From an uncultured Rhodobacterales bacterium (lineage in GTDB: Bacteria > Pseudomonadota > Alphaproteobacteria > Rhodobacterales > Rhodobacteraceae): a stretch of DNA of 64,000 bases. The stretch covers positions 1 through 64,000 of the forward strand of contig CAIMWI010000075.1 in the NCBI GenBank assembly GCA_903845215.1, written 5' to 3'. The stretch's first letter is position 1, and each line of letters begins with the position of its first letter. The position numbers were made by a program, and so were the translations under genes. This document shows positions 36,353 to 45,809 of this stretch, piece by piece. The notes under the pieces are model-generated. The model was given only the letters and a program-made list of their open reading frames with translations. It searched no databases and had not been told where the DNA came from.

Positions 36353-36814
36353 TCAAGAAGAAGGCGGGTCTTGGGGCGCGTGTTGGGCTGGAAGTGGCGG
36401 GACAACTGGCGCACAGAGCGGCAAAGCCTCGATCACCACGAAGGCTTGGGCCCATGGGTAGTCATCGGTCAGGGTCACATGCACCACGGCGCCGTGGCCG
36501 GCAGGCGTCATATGCGCCAGACGCTCGGCGGCCCAGCCCGACAGGTGCATGACGGGCTGGCCTGTCCACAGATTAGACACGGCCATGTCCCGCCAGGCTA
36601 TGCCCATGCGCAGACCGGTGCCCAAAGCCTTGGAACAGGCCTCTTTGGCGGCCCATCGTTTGGCATAGGTGGCGGCCAGGGCGCGCGGGCGGCTGTCGGC
36701 CTTGGCTCGCTCTTGGGCGGTGAACACACGGGTCAAAAAGCGCGCACCAAATCGGGCAATGGTGCCCTCGATCCGGTCGATATTGGCAAGGTCGCTTCCG
36801 ATGCCGAGGATCAT
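36353..36814 (-). CDS. acpS: holo-[acyl-carrier-protein] synthase
   Basis: Transfers 4'-phosphopantetheine from CoA to acyl carrier protein. The 153-residue protein starts with [16 protein letters not shown] (the metal-binding aspartate is D8) and continues with [18 protein letters not shown], which holds the second acidic ligand. A Pro-rich C-terminal tail of about 20 residues makes it slightly longer than usual. It lies between pdxJ and lepB, a standard order. Confidence 0.94.
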   Translation of the reverse strand: MILGIGSDLANIDRIEGTIARFGARFLTRVFTAQERAKADSRPRALAATYAKRWAAKEACSKALGTGLRMGIAWRDMAVSNLWTGQPVMHLSGWAAERLAHMTPAGHGAVVHVTLTDDYPWAQAFVVIEALPLCAPVVPPLPAQHAPQDPPSS

Positions 36815-36893
36815 ATCAAAGCAGCCCTGCCTTTTGTCGATGCAGACTGGATACATGCTGTGCGCTGATAAGTCGAGCAAGCCTGCGGGGCCA

Positions 36894-36914
36894 CGATTTT
36901 TCTGCGAAAAATCG
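36894..36914. repeat. 21-bp palindrome, copy 1
   Basis: A perfect inverted repeat with 9-bp arms: CGATTTTTC, three bases, GAAAAATCG. A near-identical palindrome lies at 36961-36981 in the same gap, and a further 7-bp inverted repeat (CCGCTGC 36922-36928, GCAGCGG 36947-36953) lies between them. Confidence 0.85.
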
Positions 36915-36960
36915 GTTTACGCCGCTGCAACGGGCTTGCATCCATCGCAGCGGTTGGTCG

Positions 36961-36981
36961 CGATTTTTCGCCGAAAAATCG
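36961..36981. repeat. 21-bp palindrome, copy 2
   Basis: It has the same arms as the palindrome at 36894 (CGATTTTTC and GAAAAATCG) but central bases GCC instead of TGC. It lies 16 bases past the pdxJ stop and could form a hairpin in the pdxJ transcript. Confidence 0.85.
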
Positions 36982-36997
36982 GGTTTGGGGCCGGATG

Positions 36998-37753
36998 TCA
37001 GGCTAGGCTGCGCGCCAAATCCATCCGGTGGCGCATTTCGGCCAATGCGTCTTCTAGGCCCAGAAAAATCGCCTCGCCGATCAAGAAATGGCCTATGTTC
37101 AATTCGACAACTTCGGGGATGGCAGCGATGGGGCCGACGTTGTCATAGGTGAGGCCGTGGCCTGCGTGTACCTCGAGCCCCAAAGAATGGGCGAGGGCTG
37201 CGCCTGTTTGCAGGGCCTGCACCTCGGCATCCGCCGCGTCAAGGTGGCCTTCGGCGTGCAGGTCGGAATAGTGGCCGGTGTGCAGTTCAACGACCGCCGC
37301 CCCGATGCGGGCCGAGGCTTCGATCTGGCGCGGATCGTGGCCGATAAACAGCGACACCCGCGCGCCTGCGGCTTTGAGCGGTGCGATAAAATGCGCCAGA
37401 CGGTTTTCATCGCCCGCCACATCCAACCCGCCTTCGGTGGTGCGTTCGGTGCGCTTTTCGGGGACAAGGCAAACGGCATGGGGCCTAATGGCCAAAGCAA
37501 TCGCTTGCATCTCGTCAGTCGCGGCGCATTCGAAATTGAGCGGGATGCCAAGGCCCGCCTTGAGCGCGGCTATGTCGCTGTCGCGGATATGGCGGCGATC
37601 TTCGCGCAGATGGGCTGTTATGCCATCCGCACCGGCCATTTCGGCCAAGAGGGCTGCGCGCAACGGATCGGGCCAAGCACCGCCACGCGCGTTACGCACG
37701 GTGGCGACGTGGTCGATGTTCACGCCAAGGCGCAACTTTCCAAGATATTTCAT
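36998..37753 (-). CDS. pdxJ: pyridoxine 5'-phosphate synthase
   Basis: Joins 1-deoxyxylulose 5-phosphate and 3-amino-2-oxopropyl phosphate to form pyridoxine 5'-phosphate. The 251-residue TIM-barrel protein has [60 protein letters not shown] and [14 protein letters not shown], all family marks. ATG 37753 is preferred to the GTG three codons upstream because GAGAG lies just before it. Confidence 0.96.
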   Translation of the reverse strand: MKYLGKLRLGVNIDHVATVRNARGGAWPDPLRAALLAEMAGADGITAHLREDRRHIRDSDIAALKAGLGIPLNFECAATDEMQAIALAIRPHAVCLVPEKRTERTTEGGLDVAGDENRLAHFIAPLKAAGARVSLFIGHDPRQIEASARIGAAVVELHTGHYSDLHAEGHLDAADAEVQALQTGAALAHSLGLEVHAGHGLTYDNVGPIAAIPEVVELNIGHFLIGEAIFLGLEDALAEMRHRMDLARSLA

Positions 37754-37885
37754 GGCTCTCACCCCAATTCGCTTGGTTCTTACTTAGACGGGTTCACCGG
37801 TTCAGGGAAGAGCGGTTGAAGCCTTGGGGGAAGGGGTTTTTTACACCCAGCCCCCCAACAGATAACCGCCCCCCTCGAAAAGACA

Positions 37886-38503
37886 TCACGGCCTTGATTT
37901 GCGGGCAAGTCTGCGGCTGAGCAAACGTTTCCGGCGCAGGGCTTGGGCTGCGGTGACAATGGGCACACTGATCCAAGCAAACAACGCGGACGTGGCCAAG
38001 CCGGGCAAGATGGAGCCGATCAGATAAGGGAAATAGATGCGTTGCCAGAATAGGATCAGGCCATCCCAATGGGCGGTTTCCTCTGTAAAGGCAGCCCCAA
38101 GATTATGCCACAGATCTTGGCCTGCCGCTGCAAAAGCTGCAAAAACCCCGTTGAGGCTGACGTTTTCGGGCGAACCCAGCATCCAATAGCCAAGGTTAAG
38201 CGACACAAGTGCAATAATCGGTGTCGTAATCGGATTGGACAAAAGCGTGCCCAAAACTGCCGCCAGCACATTGCCGCGCACCGCCCAAGCCAGCAGCGCA
38301 GCGACAGGGATCTGTATGCCAAAGATGGGCGGGAAGTTGGCAAAAGTGCCCACAAATACCCCACGTGCAATGCGGTGCGGCGGATCAGGCAGTCGGCGCA
38401 GCCGGTGCCACAGGTAAGCCAAAGCGCGCTTTAGCCCACCCTTGGGGTAAACCTGCTGGCGGGCCCATGTTGCCCAACTCATAGGTTTAGAGCGCTTAAA
38501 CAC
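37886..38503 (-). CDS. DUF2062 membrane protein
   Basis: A 205-residue protein with the DUF2062 pattern: a basic N-terminus (YPKGGLKRALAYLWHRLRRL), PHRIARGVFVGTFANFPPIFG, and GTLLSNPITTPIIALVSLNLG, with about four helices. Function is unknown. The GTG start at 38503 has AAGGA 7 bases upstream and matches the family N-terminus. It follows the rsh gene by 22 bases. Confidence 0.87.
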   Translation of the reverse strand: MFKRSKPMSWATWARQQVYPKGGLKRALAYLWHRLRRLPDPPHRIARGVFVGTFANFPPIFGIQIPVAALLAWAVRGNVLAAVLGTLLSNPITTPIIALVSLNLGYWMLGSPENVSLNGVFAAFAAAGQDLWHNLGAAFTEETAHWDGLILFWQRIYFPYLIGSILPGLATSALFAWISVPIVTAAQALRRKRLLSRRLARKSRP

Positions 38504-38525
38504 CTAAAATCCTTGCCCCTCTGGC

Positions 38526-40643
38526 TTAAGGCTTGCGGGTGACATTGCGCACCCGGGCCACTTGCGCCACATCGGTTTCCGCCTCGAGCGCGGTCATGAC
38601 CATATGGAAATGTTCGACATCGCGCAGGTCGACATCAATCATCAGCCTATAGAAATCTGGTTTGCGTTCCATGAATTTCAAGTCCGAGATATTGGCTTTC
38701 TGCTCGCCGATCACGGTGCAGATGCGGCCCAAAACCCCCGCATCGTTGGAAATGGCCACATCCAGCGTTACCGAATAGGCGGGCGCATGGCGGCCCGATT
38801 GCCAGTGCAGATCGACCCAGCGGGCGGGTTGTTCTTCCAGTTCTTCCAGCGCGCGGCAGTCGATGGCGTGCACGATCACGCCGCGGCCGGGATAGGTGAT
38901 GCCGACAATCCGCTCTCCGGGGACGGGTTGGCAGCATTGCGCGCGCTTGAAGGTTTGATCAGCCCCAAGGCCAATGACAGGGCGCTGGGTATCAACCTCG
39001 TCTTTTTGCGAGGTGGAAAGTTCGGGATAGAGGGTTTCCAGCACCTTGCGCGCCGTCAGTTCAGCAGAACCCAAGCGCGCCAGAAGTTCGGTTTCATCGC
39101 CTAGGCCCAGCATTTTGGCAGCGGTGCGCAGGGCTTTGTCGGTGGCTTTGCGGCCCACATGGTCAAAGGCGGCTCGGGCCAGTTCTTGGCCAAGTTTGAC
39201 AAAACGGCCGCGATCTTCTTCGCGCAGCGATCGGCGGATGGCGGCCTTGGCGCGACCTGTGCTGACGATGTCGATCCAAGACGACTGGGGGCGTTGGCCT
39301 TCGGCGGTGATAATCTCGACCGATTGGCCGTTCTTCAGGCGCGTCCACAGCGGCACGCGGATGCCGTCGATCTTGGCCGACACACAGGAATTGCCGATGC
39401 GGGTGTGGATGGCATAGGCGTAGTCCAGCGGTGTGGCGCCGCGTGGCAGTTGCACCACATCGCCCTTGGGCGAAAAGCAAAAGACTTGGTCGGAATACAT
39501 CTCTAGCTTGACGTTTTCCATGAACTCGTCGTGGTCGCCTTCGTTCAAGCGCTCGGTCAACTGGGCGATCCATTTGCCCGGATCGACGGCAAAGGGGTTC
39601 TTGGCGCGCACGCCTTCGCGGTAGGCCCAATGGGCGGCAACCCCTGCTTCGGCCACTTCGTGCATTTCGCGGGTGCGGATCTGCACCTCGACCCGCTTGC
39701 CATCGCGGCCTGAGACAGAGGTGTGGATCGACCGGTAGCCGTTGGATTTGGGCTGGCTGATGTAATCTTTAAACCGCCCCGGCACAGCGCGCCAGCGTTG
39801 GTGGATCAGCCCCAAGATGCGGTAGCAATCGCCCATATCCTGACAGATGATGCGAAACCCATAGATGTCTGACAGGCGCGAGAAGGCCAGATCTTTTTCC
39901 TGCATCTTGCGCCAGATCGAAAACGGCTTTTTGGCGCGGCCATACACATCCGCTTCGATCTTGCCGCGCTCTAGTTCGGTGCGGATATCGGCGGTGATCT
40001 GGTGCACCACATCGCCAGATTCTTTTTGCAGGGTCAAAAAGCGGCGGATGATGGAATTGCGCGCTTCGGGGTTCAGAACGCGAAAGCCCAGATCTTCCAA
40101 CTCTTCGCGCATCCATTGCATGCCCATGCGGCCCGCCAAGGGCGCAAAGATATCCATCGTCTCGCGGCTTTTGCGGGCCTGCTTTTCGGGCGACATGCTT
40201 TTGATCGTGCGCATATTGTGCAAACGATCGGCCAGCTTGACCAAGATCACCCGCAGGTCTTTGGACATAGCCATGAACAGTTTGCGGAAGTTTTCTGCCT
40301 GTTCGGCCGCACCCGAGGAAAGCTGCAGGTTCGTCAGCTTGGTGACACCGTCGACCAGTTCGGCAACTTCATGGCCAAACAGGCGCTCGACCTCGGTATA
40401 GGTGGATTTGGTGTCTTCGATCGTATCATGCAGCAGAGCTGTGACGATGGTGGCATCATCCAGCATCTGTTCGGTCAAAATAGCGGCAACGGCGACCGGA
40501 TGGGTGAAATAGGGCTCGCCCGATTTGCGCAGCTGGCCATCATGCATTTTCATGCCGTAAGCATAGGCCTGCCGGATGAGGTCAGCGTTGGTGCGGGGGT
40601 TATAGTTGCGGACGAGGGCGATCAGGTCTTCGACGTCGATCAT
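38526..40643 (-). CDS. rsh: RelA/SpoT homologue, bifunctional (p)ppGpp synthase/hydrolase
   Basis: Controls the stringent response by making and breaking (p)ppGpp. The 705 residues contain an intact HD hydrolase (TALLHDTIEDT, H72-D73), a synthetase domain with FKDYISQPKSNGYRSIHTSV, a TGS domain (FCFSPKGDVVQLPRGATPLD) and a C-terminal ACT domain. Both catalytic parts look intact, so a SpoT-like bifunctional enzyme is expected. AGGA lies 6 bases before the ATG. It is the gene after rpoZ. Confidence 0.96.
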   Translation of the reverse strand: MIDVEDLIALVRNYNPRTNADLIRQAYAYGMKMHDGQLRKSGEPYFTHPVAVAAILTEQMLDDATIVTALLHDTIEDTKSTYTEVERLFGHEVAELVDGVTKLTNLQLSSGAAEQAENFRKLFMAMSKDLRVILVKLADRLHNMRTIKSMSPEKQARKSRETMDIFAPLAGRMGMQWMREELEDLGFRVLNPEARNSIIRRFLTLQKESGDVVHQITADIRTELERGKIEADVYGRAKKPFSIWRKMQEKDLAFSRLSDIYGFRIICQDMGDCYRILGLIHQRWRAVPGRFKDYISQPKSNGYRSIHTSVSGRDGKRVEVQIRTREMHEVAEAGVAAHWAYREGVRAKNPFAVDPGKWIAQLTERLNEGDHDEFMENVKLEMYSDQVFCFSPKGDVVQLPRGATPLDYAYAIHTRIGNSCVSAKIDGIRVPLWTRLKNGQSVEIITAEGQRPQSSWIDIVSTGRAKAAIRRSLREEDRGRFVKLGQELARAAFDHVGRKATDKALRTAAKMLGLGDETELLARLGSAELTARKVLETLYPELSTSQKDEVDTQRPVIGLGADQTFKRAQCCQPVPGERIVGITYPGRGVIVHAIDCRALEELEEQPARWVDLHWQSGRHAPAYSVTLDVAISNDAGVLGRICTVIGEQKANISDLKFMERKPDFYRLMIDVDLRDVEHFHMVMTALEAETDVAQVARVRNVTRKP

Positions 40644-40672
40644 CCTTGTCCTGCCATTTCCGACCTAATGGG

Positions 40673-41026
40673 TCAGTTGTCGCCTTGCGCTTCCATTAGC
40701 GCGCGCAGCAGTTTTTCTTCGGACATGTCGTCCTGCATCGGGCGGTCCATCTCGCCCGACATCAAAAGCGCCATTTGATCTTCTTCAGGCTCGTCAACTT
40801 CGATCTGGGTCTGATAGCTTTCGATCATCCGTTCCCGCAGGACCGAGGCAATCTGGGTTTCGTCCGCAATCTCGCGCAGGGCGACGACAGGGTTTTTATC
40901 GTTGTCGCGGTCTACCGTTACGGCAGAGCCGGCCTGGATCTCGCGCGCCCGATGGGCGGCCAGCATTACCAGTTCAAACCGGTTCGGAACCTTGTCAACG
41001 CAGTCTTCAACCGTCACGCGGGCCAT
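40673..41026 (-). CDS. rpoZ: RNA polymerase omega subunit
   Basis: A small subunit that helps assemble RNA polymerase and carries part of the ppGpp site. The 117 residues begin [20 protein letters not shown] and continue with [12 protein letters not shown], the family core, followed by an acidic C-terminal tail. GGAG lies 5 bases before the ATG. It leads into rsh, a common pairing linking ppGpp synthesis and its target. Confidence 0.96.
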   Translation of the reverse strand: MARVTVEDCVDKVPNRFELVMLAAHRAREIQAGSAVTVDRDNDKNPVVALREIADETQIASVLRERMIESYQTQIEVDEPEEDQMALLMSGEMDRPMQDDMSEEKLLRALMEAQGDN

Positions 41027-41060
41027 GGATGCTCCATTCGGTGGGGGCTCGGGAAGCGCT

Positions 41061-41089
41061 TAGATAGTCTTGTGAAATTATCTTGACAA
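41061..41089 (-). promoter_or_regulatory. candidate sigma-70 promoter for rpoZ-rsh
   Basis: Read on the minus strand: TTGTCA (41089-41084), 17 bases, TATCTA (41066-41061), ending 34 bases before the rpoZ start codon. Both boxes and the spacing fit the housekeeping consensus well. Confidence 0.5.
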
Positions 41090-41114
41090 GCGGCAAATGG
41101 GGCCCAAGCGCCAA

Positions 41115-41684
41115 TCAAAGCGGGCGAACGGCGTCTATTTCGCTTTGCGGCAAGGCTTGCAGCATGTCGACGACCGTTTGACCCTGCAGAGGGTGGCGCC
41201 AATCGGGGGCGATTTCGGCCAATGGCACCAGAACAAAGGCGCGGTCTTGCAGGCGGGGATGGGGAAGAATCAGTCGATCGGGGGCGATCTTTCCCTGCTG
41301 GTCGGGGGCAAGGTCAGCCCACTGCCGCCAAACGGCGGGGTTAGGCGACACGGTGTCGCCCAGCGCCAAAAGGTCAAGATCAAGTGTGCGCCCCGCCCAA
41401 CGCGCCGAACGGACGCGCCCAAAATCTGCCTCCACCGCGTGCAGGGCAGAAAGGATCTCTTCTGCCGAAAGGTCGGTCTGAATGCACGCCGCGGCGTTGG
41501 TATAGTCAGGTCCGGCCCCTGCGGGAAAACAGGGGGTCTGAAAAAAGCGACTGGTTTGACAAGCAGGCAAACCCAAGGCTGCCAGTGCTTGAAGGGCTTG
41601 TCGCAAGACGTCGGCAGGCATACTATCGTCCTTAGGCAGGTTGCTGCCCAAAGCTATTAAAGCGAAAGTTAGTTCATTTGTCAT
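41115..41684 (-). CDS. folK: 2-amino-4-hydroxy-6-hydroxymethyldihydropteridine pyrophosphokinase
   Basis: Transfers pyrophosphate from ATP to hydroxymethyldihydropterin in folate synthesis. The 189-residue protein has [29 protein letters not shown], and the signature [16 protein letters not shown] and [22 protein letters not shown] lies 9 bases before ATG 41684; a longer frame is unlikely. It diverges from the NYN-domain gene. Confidence 0.95.
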   Translation of the reverse strand: MTNELTFALIALGSNLPKDDSMPADVLRQALQALAALGLPACQTSRFFQTPCFPAGAGPDYTNAAACIQTDLSAEEILSALHAVEADFGRVRSARWAGRTLDLDLLALGDTVSPNPAVWRQWADLAPDQQGKIAPDRLILPHPRLQDRAFVLVPLAEIAPDWRHPLQGQTVVDMLQALPQSEIDAVRPL

Positions 41685-41817
41685 ACTTATCACCCTTAAG
41701 GATAGGTCCGCTTGCTGTCGTAGGTTGGCCCTGTTAACTGCGATCTGTGGTATAACACCATGGTTGTATTTGCCCCGCCCAAGTTCATTGTGGCCTGTGA
41801 AATTGAAGGAATACACG

Positions 41818-42393
41818 ATGTTTTACAAAGATGAACGCCTTGCGCTTTTCATCGACGGCTCCAATCTATATGCCGCCGCAAAAGCGCTTGGATTTGACAT
41901 CGATTATAAACTTTTGCGTCAGGAATTCATGCGCAGAGGGCGTTTGCTTCGCGCCTTTTACTACACAGCTTTGCTAGAGAATGACGAATATTCGCCGATC
42001 CGCCCGCTGGTCGATTGGCTGAATTACAACGGTTTCACCATGGTGACCAAGACTGCCAAAGAATACACCGACAGCCAAGGCCGCCGGAAGGTTAAGGGCA
42101 ACATGGACATCGAACTTGCCGTCGATGCTATGGAACTGGCGCCGCGTGTCGACCACATCGTGATCTTCTCGGGTGACGGCGACTTCCGGCCCTTGATTGA
42201 AAGTCTGCAGCGTCAGGGTGTGCGTGTGTCGGTCGTATCGACAATCCGCAGCCAGCCGCCCATGATCGCTGACGAATTGCGCCGTCAGGCTGATAACTTT
42301 ATCGAGCTGGACGAGCTGCGCGATGTGATCGGGCGCCCGCCGCGCGACCCGCGCCAGATGGATCCGATCGGCGCGCCAATCGAAGCCAGCTAA
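41818..42393 (+). CDS. NYN domain (LabA/DUF88-like) protein, probable RNase
   Basis: A 191-residue protein of the LabA/DUF88 branch of PIN-like nucleases. The acidic residues expected for metal binding are visible: [11 protein letters not shown] (D13), [13 protein letters not shown] and [16 protein letters not shown]. Its RNA target is unknown. GAAGGA 7 bases before the ATG is a good ribosome site. A strong terminator follows, so it is a single-gene unit. Confidence 0.9.
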   Translation: MFYKDERLALFIDGSNLYAAAKALGFDIDYKLLRQEFMRRGRLLRAFYYTALLENDEYSPIRPLVDWLNYNGFTMVTKTAKEYTDSQGRRKVKGNMDIELAVDAMELAPRVDHIVIFSGDGDFRPLIESLQRQGVRVSVVSTIRSQPPMIADELRRQADNFIELDELRDVIGRPPRDPRQMDPIGAPIEAS

Positions 42394-42418
42394 GGCCAAC
42401 CCCCTTAAGTGCCCTTTC

Positions 42419-42453
42419 AAAAGCCCGATGCAGTCCAGTGCATTGGGCTTTTT
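42419..42453 (+). terminator. rho-independent terminator after the NYN gene
   Basis: Arms AAAAGCCCGATGCA (42419-42432) and TGCATTGGGCTTTT (42439-42452) pair over 14 positions with one G-T pair; the second arm runs into a stretch of five T. Confidence 0.85.
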
Positions 42454-42532
42454 GTATTTGTGGCCCAAGCAGGGGCTTGGAGTGGTTTTCTTTGATGGCG
42501 AGCTTTGCTAAACTTCGGTGAAGGAGCCCGCC

Positions 42533-43477
42533 ATGACCCCATTGACCCTTTACCTTGCCGCCCCGCGCGGCTTTTGCGCCGGTGTAGATCGCGCCATCAA
42601 GATCGTAGAGCTGGCCCTGCAAAAATGGGGTGCGCCCGTCTATGTGCGGCACGAAATCGTTCATAATAAATTCGTGGTCGACGGGTTGCGCGCCAAGGGG
42701 GCGATCTTTGTCGAAGAGCTGGACGAGTGCCCGGTTGACCGGCCCGTGATCTTTTCCGCCCACGGCGTGCCCAAATCGGTGCCTGCGGCAGCAGAGGCGC
42801 GCCAGATGATTGCGGTGGACGCCACCTGTCCATTGGTCACCAAGGTGCACAACGAAGCCGCCCGCCATTCCGAGGCGGGCCTGCAAATGGTGATGATCGG
42901 CCATGCAGGCCACCCCGAAACCGTCGGCACGATGGGCCAGTTGCCCGAAGGCGAGGTTTTGTTGGTAGAAACGGTCGGCGATGTTGCCAACCTGCAGGTG
43001 CGTGATCCCGCCAAGCTGGCCTATATCACCCAAACCACCCTTTCGGTCGATGACACGGCGGGCATCGTGACCGCCTTGCAAGAGCGTTTTCCCGCCATCC
43101 TTGGCCCGCATAAGGAAGATATCTGCTACGCCACCACCAACCGACAGGCGGCCGTCAAGGCCATGGCGGGCAAGATTGATGCCTTGCTGGTGATCGGCGC
43201 GCCGAATTCGTCAAACTCGCTGCGCTTGGTGGAAGTGGGGCGGGCTGCGGGCTGTGCTTATGCCCAACTGGTGCAACGCGCTGCCGAGATCGACTGGCGT
43301 GCTTTGGAAGGCATGGGTCATCTTGGCGTGACCGCTGGCGCTTCGGCCCCTGAAGAGCTGGTAAACGAGGTGATAAACGCCGTCCGCGCACGCTATGATG
43401 TGACAGTAGAACTGGTAGAAACCGCGCAAGAGAACGTGGAATTCAAAGTTCCCCGCCAACTGCGAGACCCTGCATGA
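42533..43477 (+). CDS. ispH: 4-hydroxy-3-methylbut-2-enyl diphosphate reductase
   Basis: The iron-sulfur enzyme of the last MEP-pathway step, giving IPP and DMAPP. The 314 residues hold the three cluster cysteines C15 ([12 protein letters not shown]), C99 ([12 protein letters not shown]) and C198 (ICYATTNRQ), plus the active-site H in VRHEIVHN and SAHGVP. AAGGAG 7 bases before ATG 42533 fixes the start. Confidence 0.97.
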   Translation: MTPLTLYLAAPRGFCAGVDRAIKIVELALQKWGAPVYVRHEIVHNKFVVDGLRAKGAIFVEELDECPVDRPVIFSAHGVPKSVPAAAEARQMIAVDATCPLVTKVHNEAARHSEAGLQMVMIGHAGHPETVGTMGQLPEGEVLLVETVGDVANLQVRDPAKLAYITQTTLSVDDTAGIVTALQERFPAILGPHKEDICYATTNRQAAVKAMAGKIDALLVIGAPNSSNSLRLVEVGRAAGCAYAQLVQRAAEIDWRALEGMGHLGVTAGASAPEELVNEVINAVRARYDVTVELVETAQENVEFKVPRQLRDPA

Positions 43478-43899
43478 TCCCAAGATCTGCACTGTATTTG
43501 GCCCTAGCGGGGCTTATCCCCTTTGTCGTCTGCGCCGCTGTCGGCCTATCTGGCAACCAAGTCATTTTGCGCGGGGCCGAGGATGTGATCATGCTGCGCT
43601 ATGGCATCATCATCTTGGCCTTTATGTCGGGTGTTTTATGGGGATTTGCCTGCAATGCGGCGGGGCGGATGGCAGCGGTGGCCTATGGGCTGTCTGTACT
43701 GCCAGCGCTTTGGGCTTTTTTCACGACCGTTGGGCCAACACCGCAAGCGCTGGCGGCGCTTATTCCCGGGTACTACGGTCTTTTGGCGCTGGATTTTTAC
43801 TTTTGGCGGGTCGGTTTGGCGCCGCCTTGGTGGATGCGATTGCGTTTGCCTTTGACGGCGGTTGTGATGGTGACTTTGGGGATTGGCATCTATATGTGA
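43474..43899 (+). CDS. DUF3429 membrane protein
   Basis: A 141-residue protein with about five helices. The early stretch [13 protein letters not shown] and the central [17 protein letters not shown] match the DUF3429 family. Function is unknown. It overlaps the ispH stop (ATGA) and leads into rnhA, so the three form an operon. Confidence 0.8.
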   Translation: MIPRSALYLALAGLIPFVVCAAVGLSGNQVILRGAEDVIMLRYGIIILAFMSGVLWGFACNAAGRMAAVAYGLSVLPALWAFFTTVGPTPQALAALIPGYYGLLALDFYFWRVGLAPPWWMRLRLPLTAVVMVTLGIGIYM

Positions 43900-43926
43900 C
43901 GGCCTATCCCCAAGGAAAGCCGTCTT

Positions 43927-44382
43927 ATGCCTGATCTTTTTGCCTATACCGATGGCGCGTGTTCGGGCAACCCTGGCCCCGGTGGCTGGGGTGTCTTGAT
44001 GATCGCCCGGTCGGATGGCCAAATCGTCAAAGAACGCACCCTGCAAGGGGGCGAGGCGATGACCACCAACAACCGCATGGAACTTCTGGCCGCAATCTCG
44101 GCGTTGGAGGCATTGGCCAAGCCTGTGGCTATCACCGTGATCACTGACTCTGCTTATGTCAAAAATGGCATCACTGAATGGATGGACAATTGGAAACGCA
44201 AAGGATGGCGCACCGCAGGCGGGCCGCCCGTCAAGAACGTAGACCTGTGGCAAAGGCTGGATGCCGCCCGCGCCGCCCATATCGTCACATGGCGCTGGAT
44301 CAAGGGCCATGCGGGCCACGCCGAAAACGAGCGTGCCGATGCCTTGGCGCGCGCAGGTATGGCACCGTTCAAGGCCAGCTAA
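43927..44382 (+). CDS. rnhA: ribonuclease HI
   Basis: Degrades the RNA strand of RNA-DNA hybrids. The 151 residues contain [16 protein letters not shown] (D9), [13 protein letters not shown] (E52), [11 protein letters not shown] (D74) and the last acidic residue in [23 protein letters not shown] precedes the ATG. Confidence 0.97.
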   Translation: MPDLFAYTDGACSGNPGPGGWGVLMIARSDGQIVKERTLQGGEAMTTNNRMELLAAISALEALAKPVAITVITDSAYVKNGITEWMDNWKRKGWRTAGGPPVKNVDLWQRLDAARAAHIVTWRWIKGHAGHAENERADALARAGMAPFKAS

Positions 44383-44481
44383 GACCGCCTCCTTTACCAG
44401 ACTTGATCCAAAAGCGTCCTTTCAGCGCAGATTTTTCTAGACTGCGGCTTAGGGGATAGACACCTCGCCCTGCACGAAAAT

Positions 44482-44506
44482 TGAGTATTTGGGCCAAGAT
44501 GAAAAG
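44482..44506 (+). repeat. recurring intergenic element, copy D
   Basis: TGAGTATTTGGGCCAAGATG followed by AAAAG carries the same core as the copies at 14781 and 23447. No strong hairpin precedes this one. It lies between rnhA and the TetR-like gene, both on the plus strand. Confidence 0.55.
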
Positions 44507-44551
44507 AGTTTGGCAGTTGCAGTTTGTGACCAGCCGTTTACAATTTAGCCC

Positions 44552-45073
44552 ATGGCACGCCCAAGAACTCTGCCCGATTCTGATGTTTTTGCTGTGATTT
44601 TGCAGCGGATTGCGGCTGAAGGAGAGAAATCTGTTGCGTTTTCCTCTATCTCCCGCACGACCGGTCTTGCTGGGGCATCGCTGGTGCAGCGTTATGGCAG
44701 TTTGGCCCGCATGGTCGAAGCGTCCCTGACCTGGGGTTGGGATGCGTTGGACCAAATGGTCGCAACCGCCCAAAACGATGCAGAGGCCGCCGAACTGGTG
44801 GGGGCGAAAGGCGCGCAGGCGCTTTTGAAATCGCTGTCGGATTCGGTTAAATCTCTGCCCCTGGCCGCCCTCTTGGCCGCAAGCCTACGTCATCCGCACC
44901 TGCGCCCGCGTGCCGCGGCTTGGAAGGGCAAGGTTGAAGGTATGATTGCCCGCCACCTGCGCGACCGCGATGCCGCAGCGATGGTCTTTGCGGCATGGCA
45001 GGGGCAGGTTCTGTGGGACGGGCTTGATGATAAGGGCTTTCGCATCAAGGATTTGGTCAAAAAGGTTGGGTAA
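44552..45073 (+). CDS. TetR-like transcriptional regulator
   Basis: A 173-residue protein whose N-terminal 50 residues fit a TetR-type helix-turn-helix: VILQRIAAEGEKSVAFSSIS, then TTGLAGASLVQRYGSLARMV. The C-terminal part is helical and would bind a ligand. No obvious ribosome site precedes the ATG. The neighbours give no hint of its target. The family assignment is by pattern only. Confidence 0.65.
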   Translation: MARPRTLPDSDVFAVILQRIAAEGEKSVAFSSISRTTGLAGASLVQRYGSLARMVEASLTWGWDALDQMVATAQNDAEAAELVGAKGAQALLKSLSDSVKSLPLAALLAASLRHPHLRPRAAAWKGKVEGMIARHLRDRDAAAMVFAAWQGQVLWDGLDDKGFRIKDLVKKVG

Positions 45074-45077
45074 GCCC

Positions 45078-45317
45078 TTACTTGCGCGCGACATAGGTCT
45101 TCCATATCCAAATCAGCACCATGGCGCCCAAGACAGCGCCAACAAAGCCAGCCATCCAGCCAGCAAGCTCGGCCAATCCACGGATCACCAGCGCGCCCAC
45201 AATCGCCCCACCCACGCCAATGGCGATGGTTGTTGGAATGTCGGTTTGCATTTTCATCATCCGTGTGGCCAAAAAGCCTGCCGCGGCCCCCACCACCAAA
45301 AGTAACACCACTTGCAT
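45078..45317 (-). CDS. GlsB/YeaQ/YmgE-type small stress membrane protein
   Basis: A 79-residue protein made of three hydrophobic helices with Gly-rich turns: VVLLLVVGAAAGFLATRMM, IGVGGAIVGALVIRG and GFVGAVLGAMVLIWIW. This matches the transglycosylase-associated/GlsB family in layout. AGGAGG 6 bases before the ATG is a strong ribosome site. Function is poorly known. Confidence 0.75.
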   Translation of the reverse strand: MQVVLLLVVGAAAGFLATRMMKMQTDIPTTIAIGVGGAIVGALVIRGLAELAGWMAGFVGAVLGAMVLIWIWKTYVARK

Positions 45318-45433
45318 CACCGCCTCCTGCTTATCTAACCAATATGGGAAGGGTTCGGGGCAAAGGAAAGAGACAGGCTGGCCTTTCGTCATACCCCTTG
45401 CCACAGGCTTTGTCATAGGCCACACCCTTGCCC

Positions 45434-45796
45434 ATGCCCGAGAGCCCAGACCTTCAAACCTTTCTTGCCCCGCTCAAGCGGTTGGCCGCACGCCACCCCG
45501 GCATCGAGGGGCAGGTGCTTTGGGCCGCCGAGGTAGAGGAAGGCTGGCAGGTGCAAGACGACACCGCCGATATGCTGGATGCCGAGGAGATCCCATTTTA
45601 TGTCGAAGGGCTGCTGGTCGAGGGGTTTGGCCTGATCTGGCAGGTGATGGCCGAAGCAGGCGAGGGGCGGCGCGATCCAGATCATGTGCTGGTCATGGTT
45701 TGGGATGCGGGCACCACGCCGCCGCCCACCCCGACACCGGCCGAGGGATGGGTGATTTTGGACAGTGCCCGTTGGGAAGGTGGCCCCCCGCTGTGA
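45434..45796 (+). CDS. hypothetical acidic protein
   Basis: A 120-residue soluble protein, rich in Glu and Trp, with the central stretch EVEEGWQVQDDTADMLDAEE and a Pro/Thr-rich run (TTPPPTPTPAEG) before the end. I recognise no family. ATG 45434 is preferred to a TTG two codons upstream. It is divergent from the GlsB-like gene and 13 bases before the HPP gene, so probably cotranscribed with it. Confidence 0.6.
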   Translation: MPESPDLQTFLAPLKRLAARHPGIEGQVLWAAEVEEGWQVQDDTADMLDAEEIPFYVEGLLVEGFGLIWQVMAEAGEGRRDPDHVLVMVWDAGTTPPPTPTPAEGWVILDSARWEGGPPL

Positions 45797-45809
45797 GAAG
45801 GGTTTGCCC

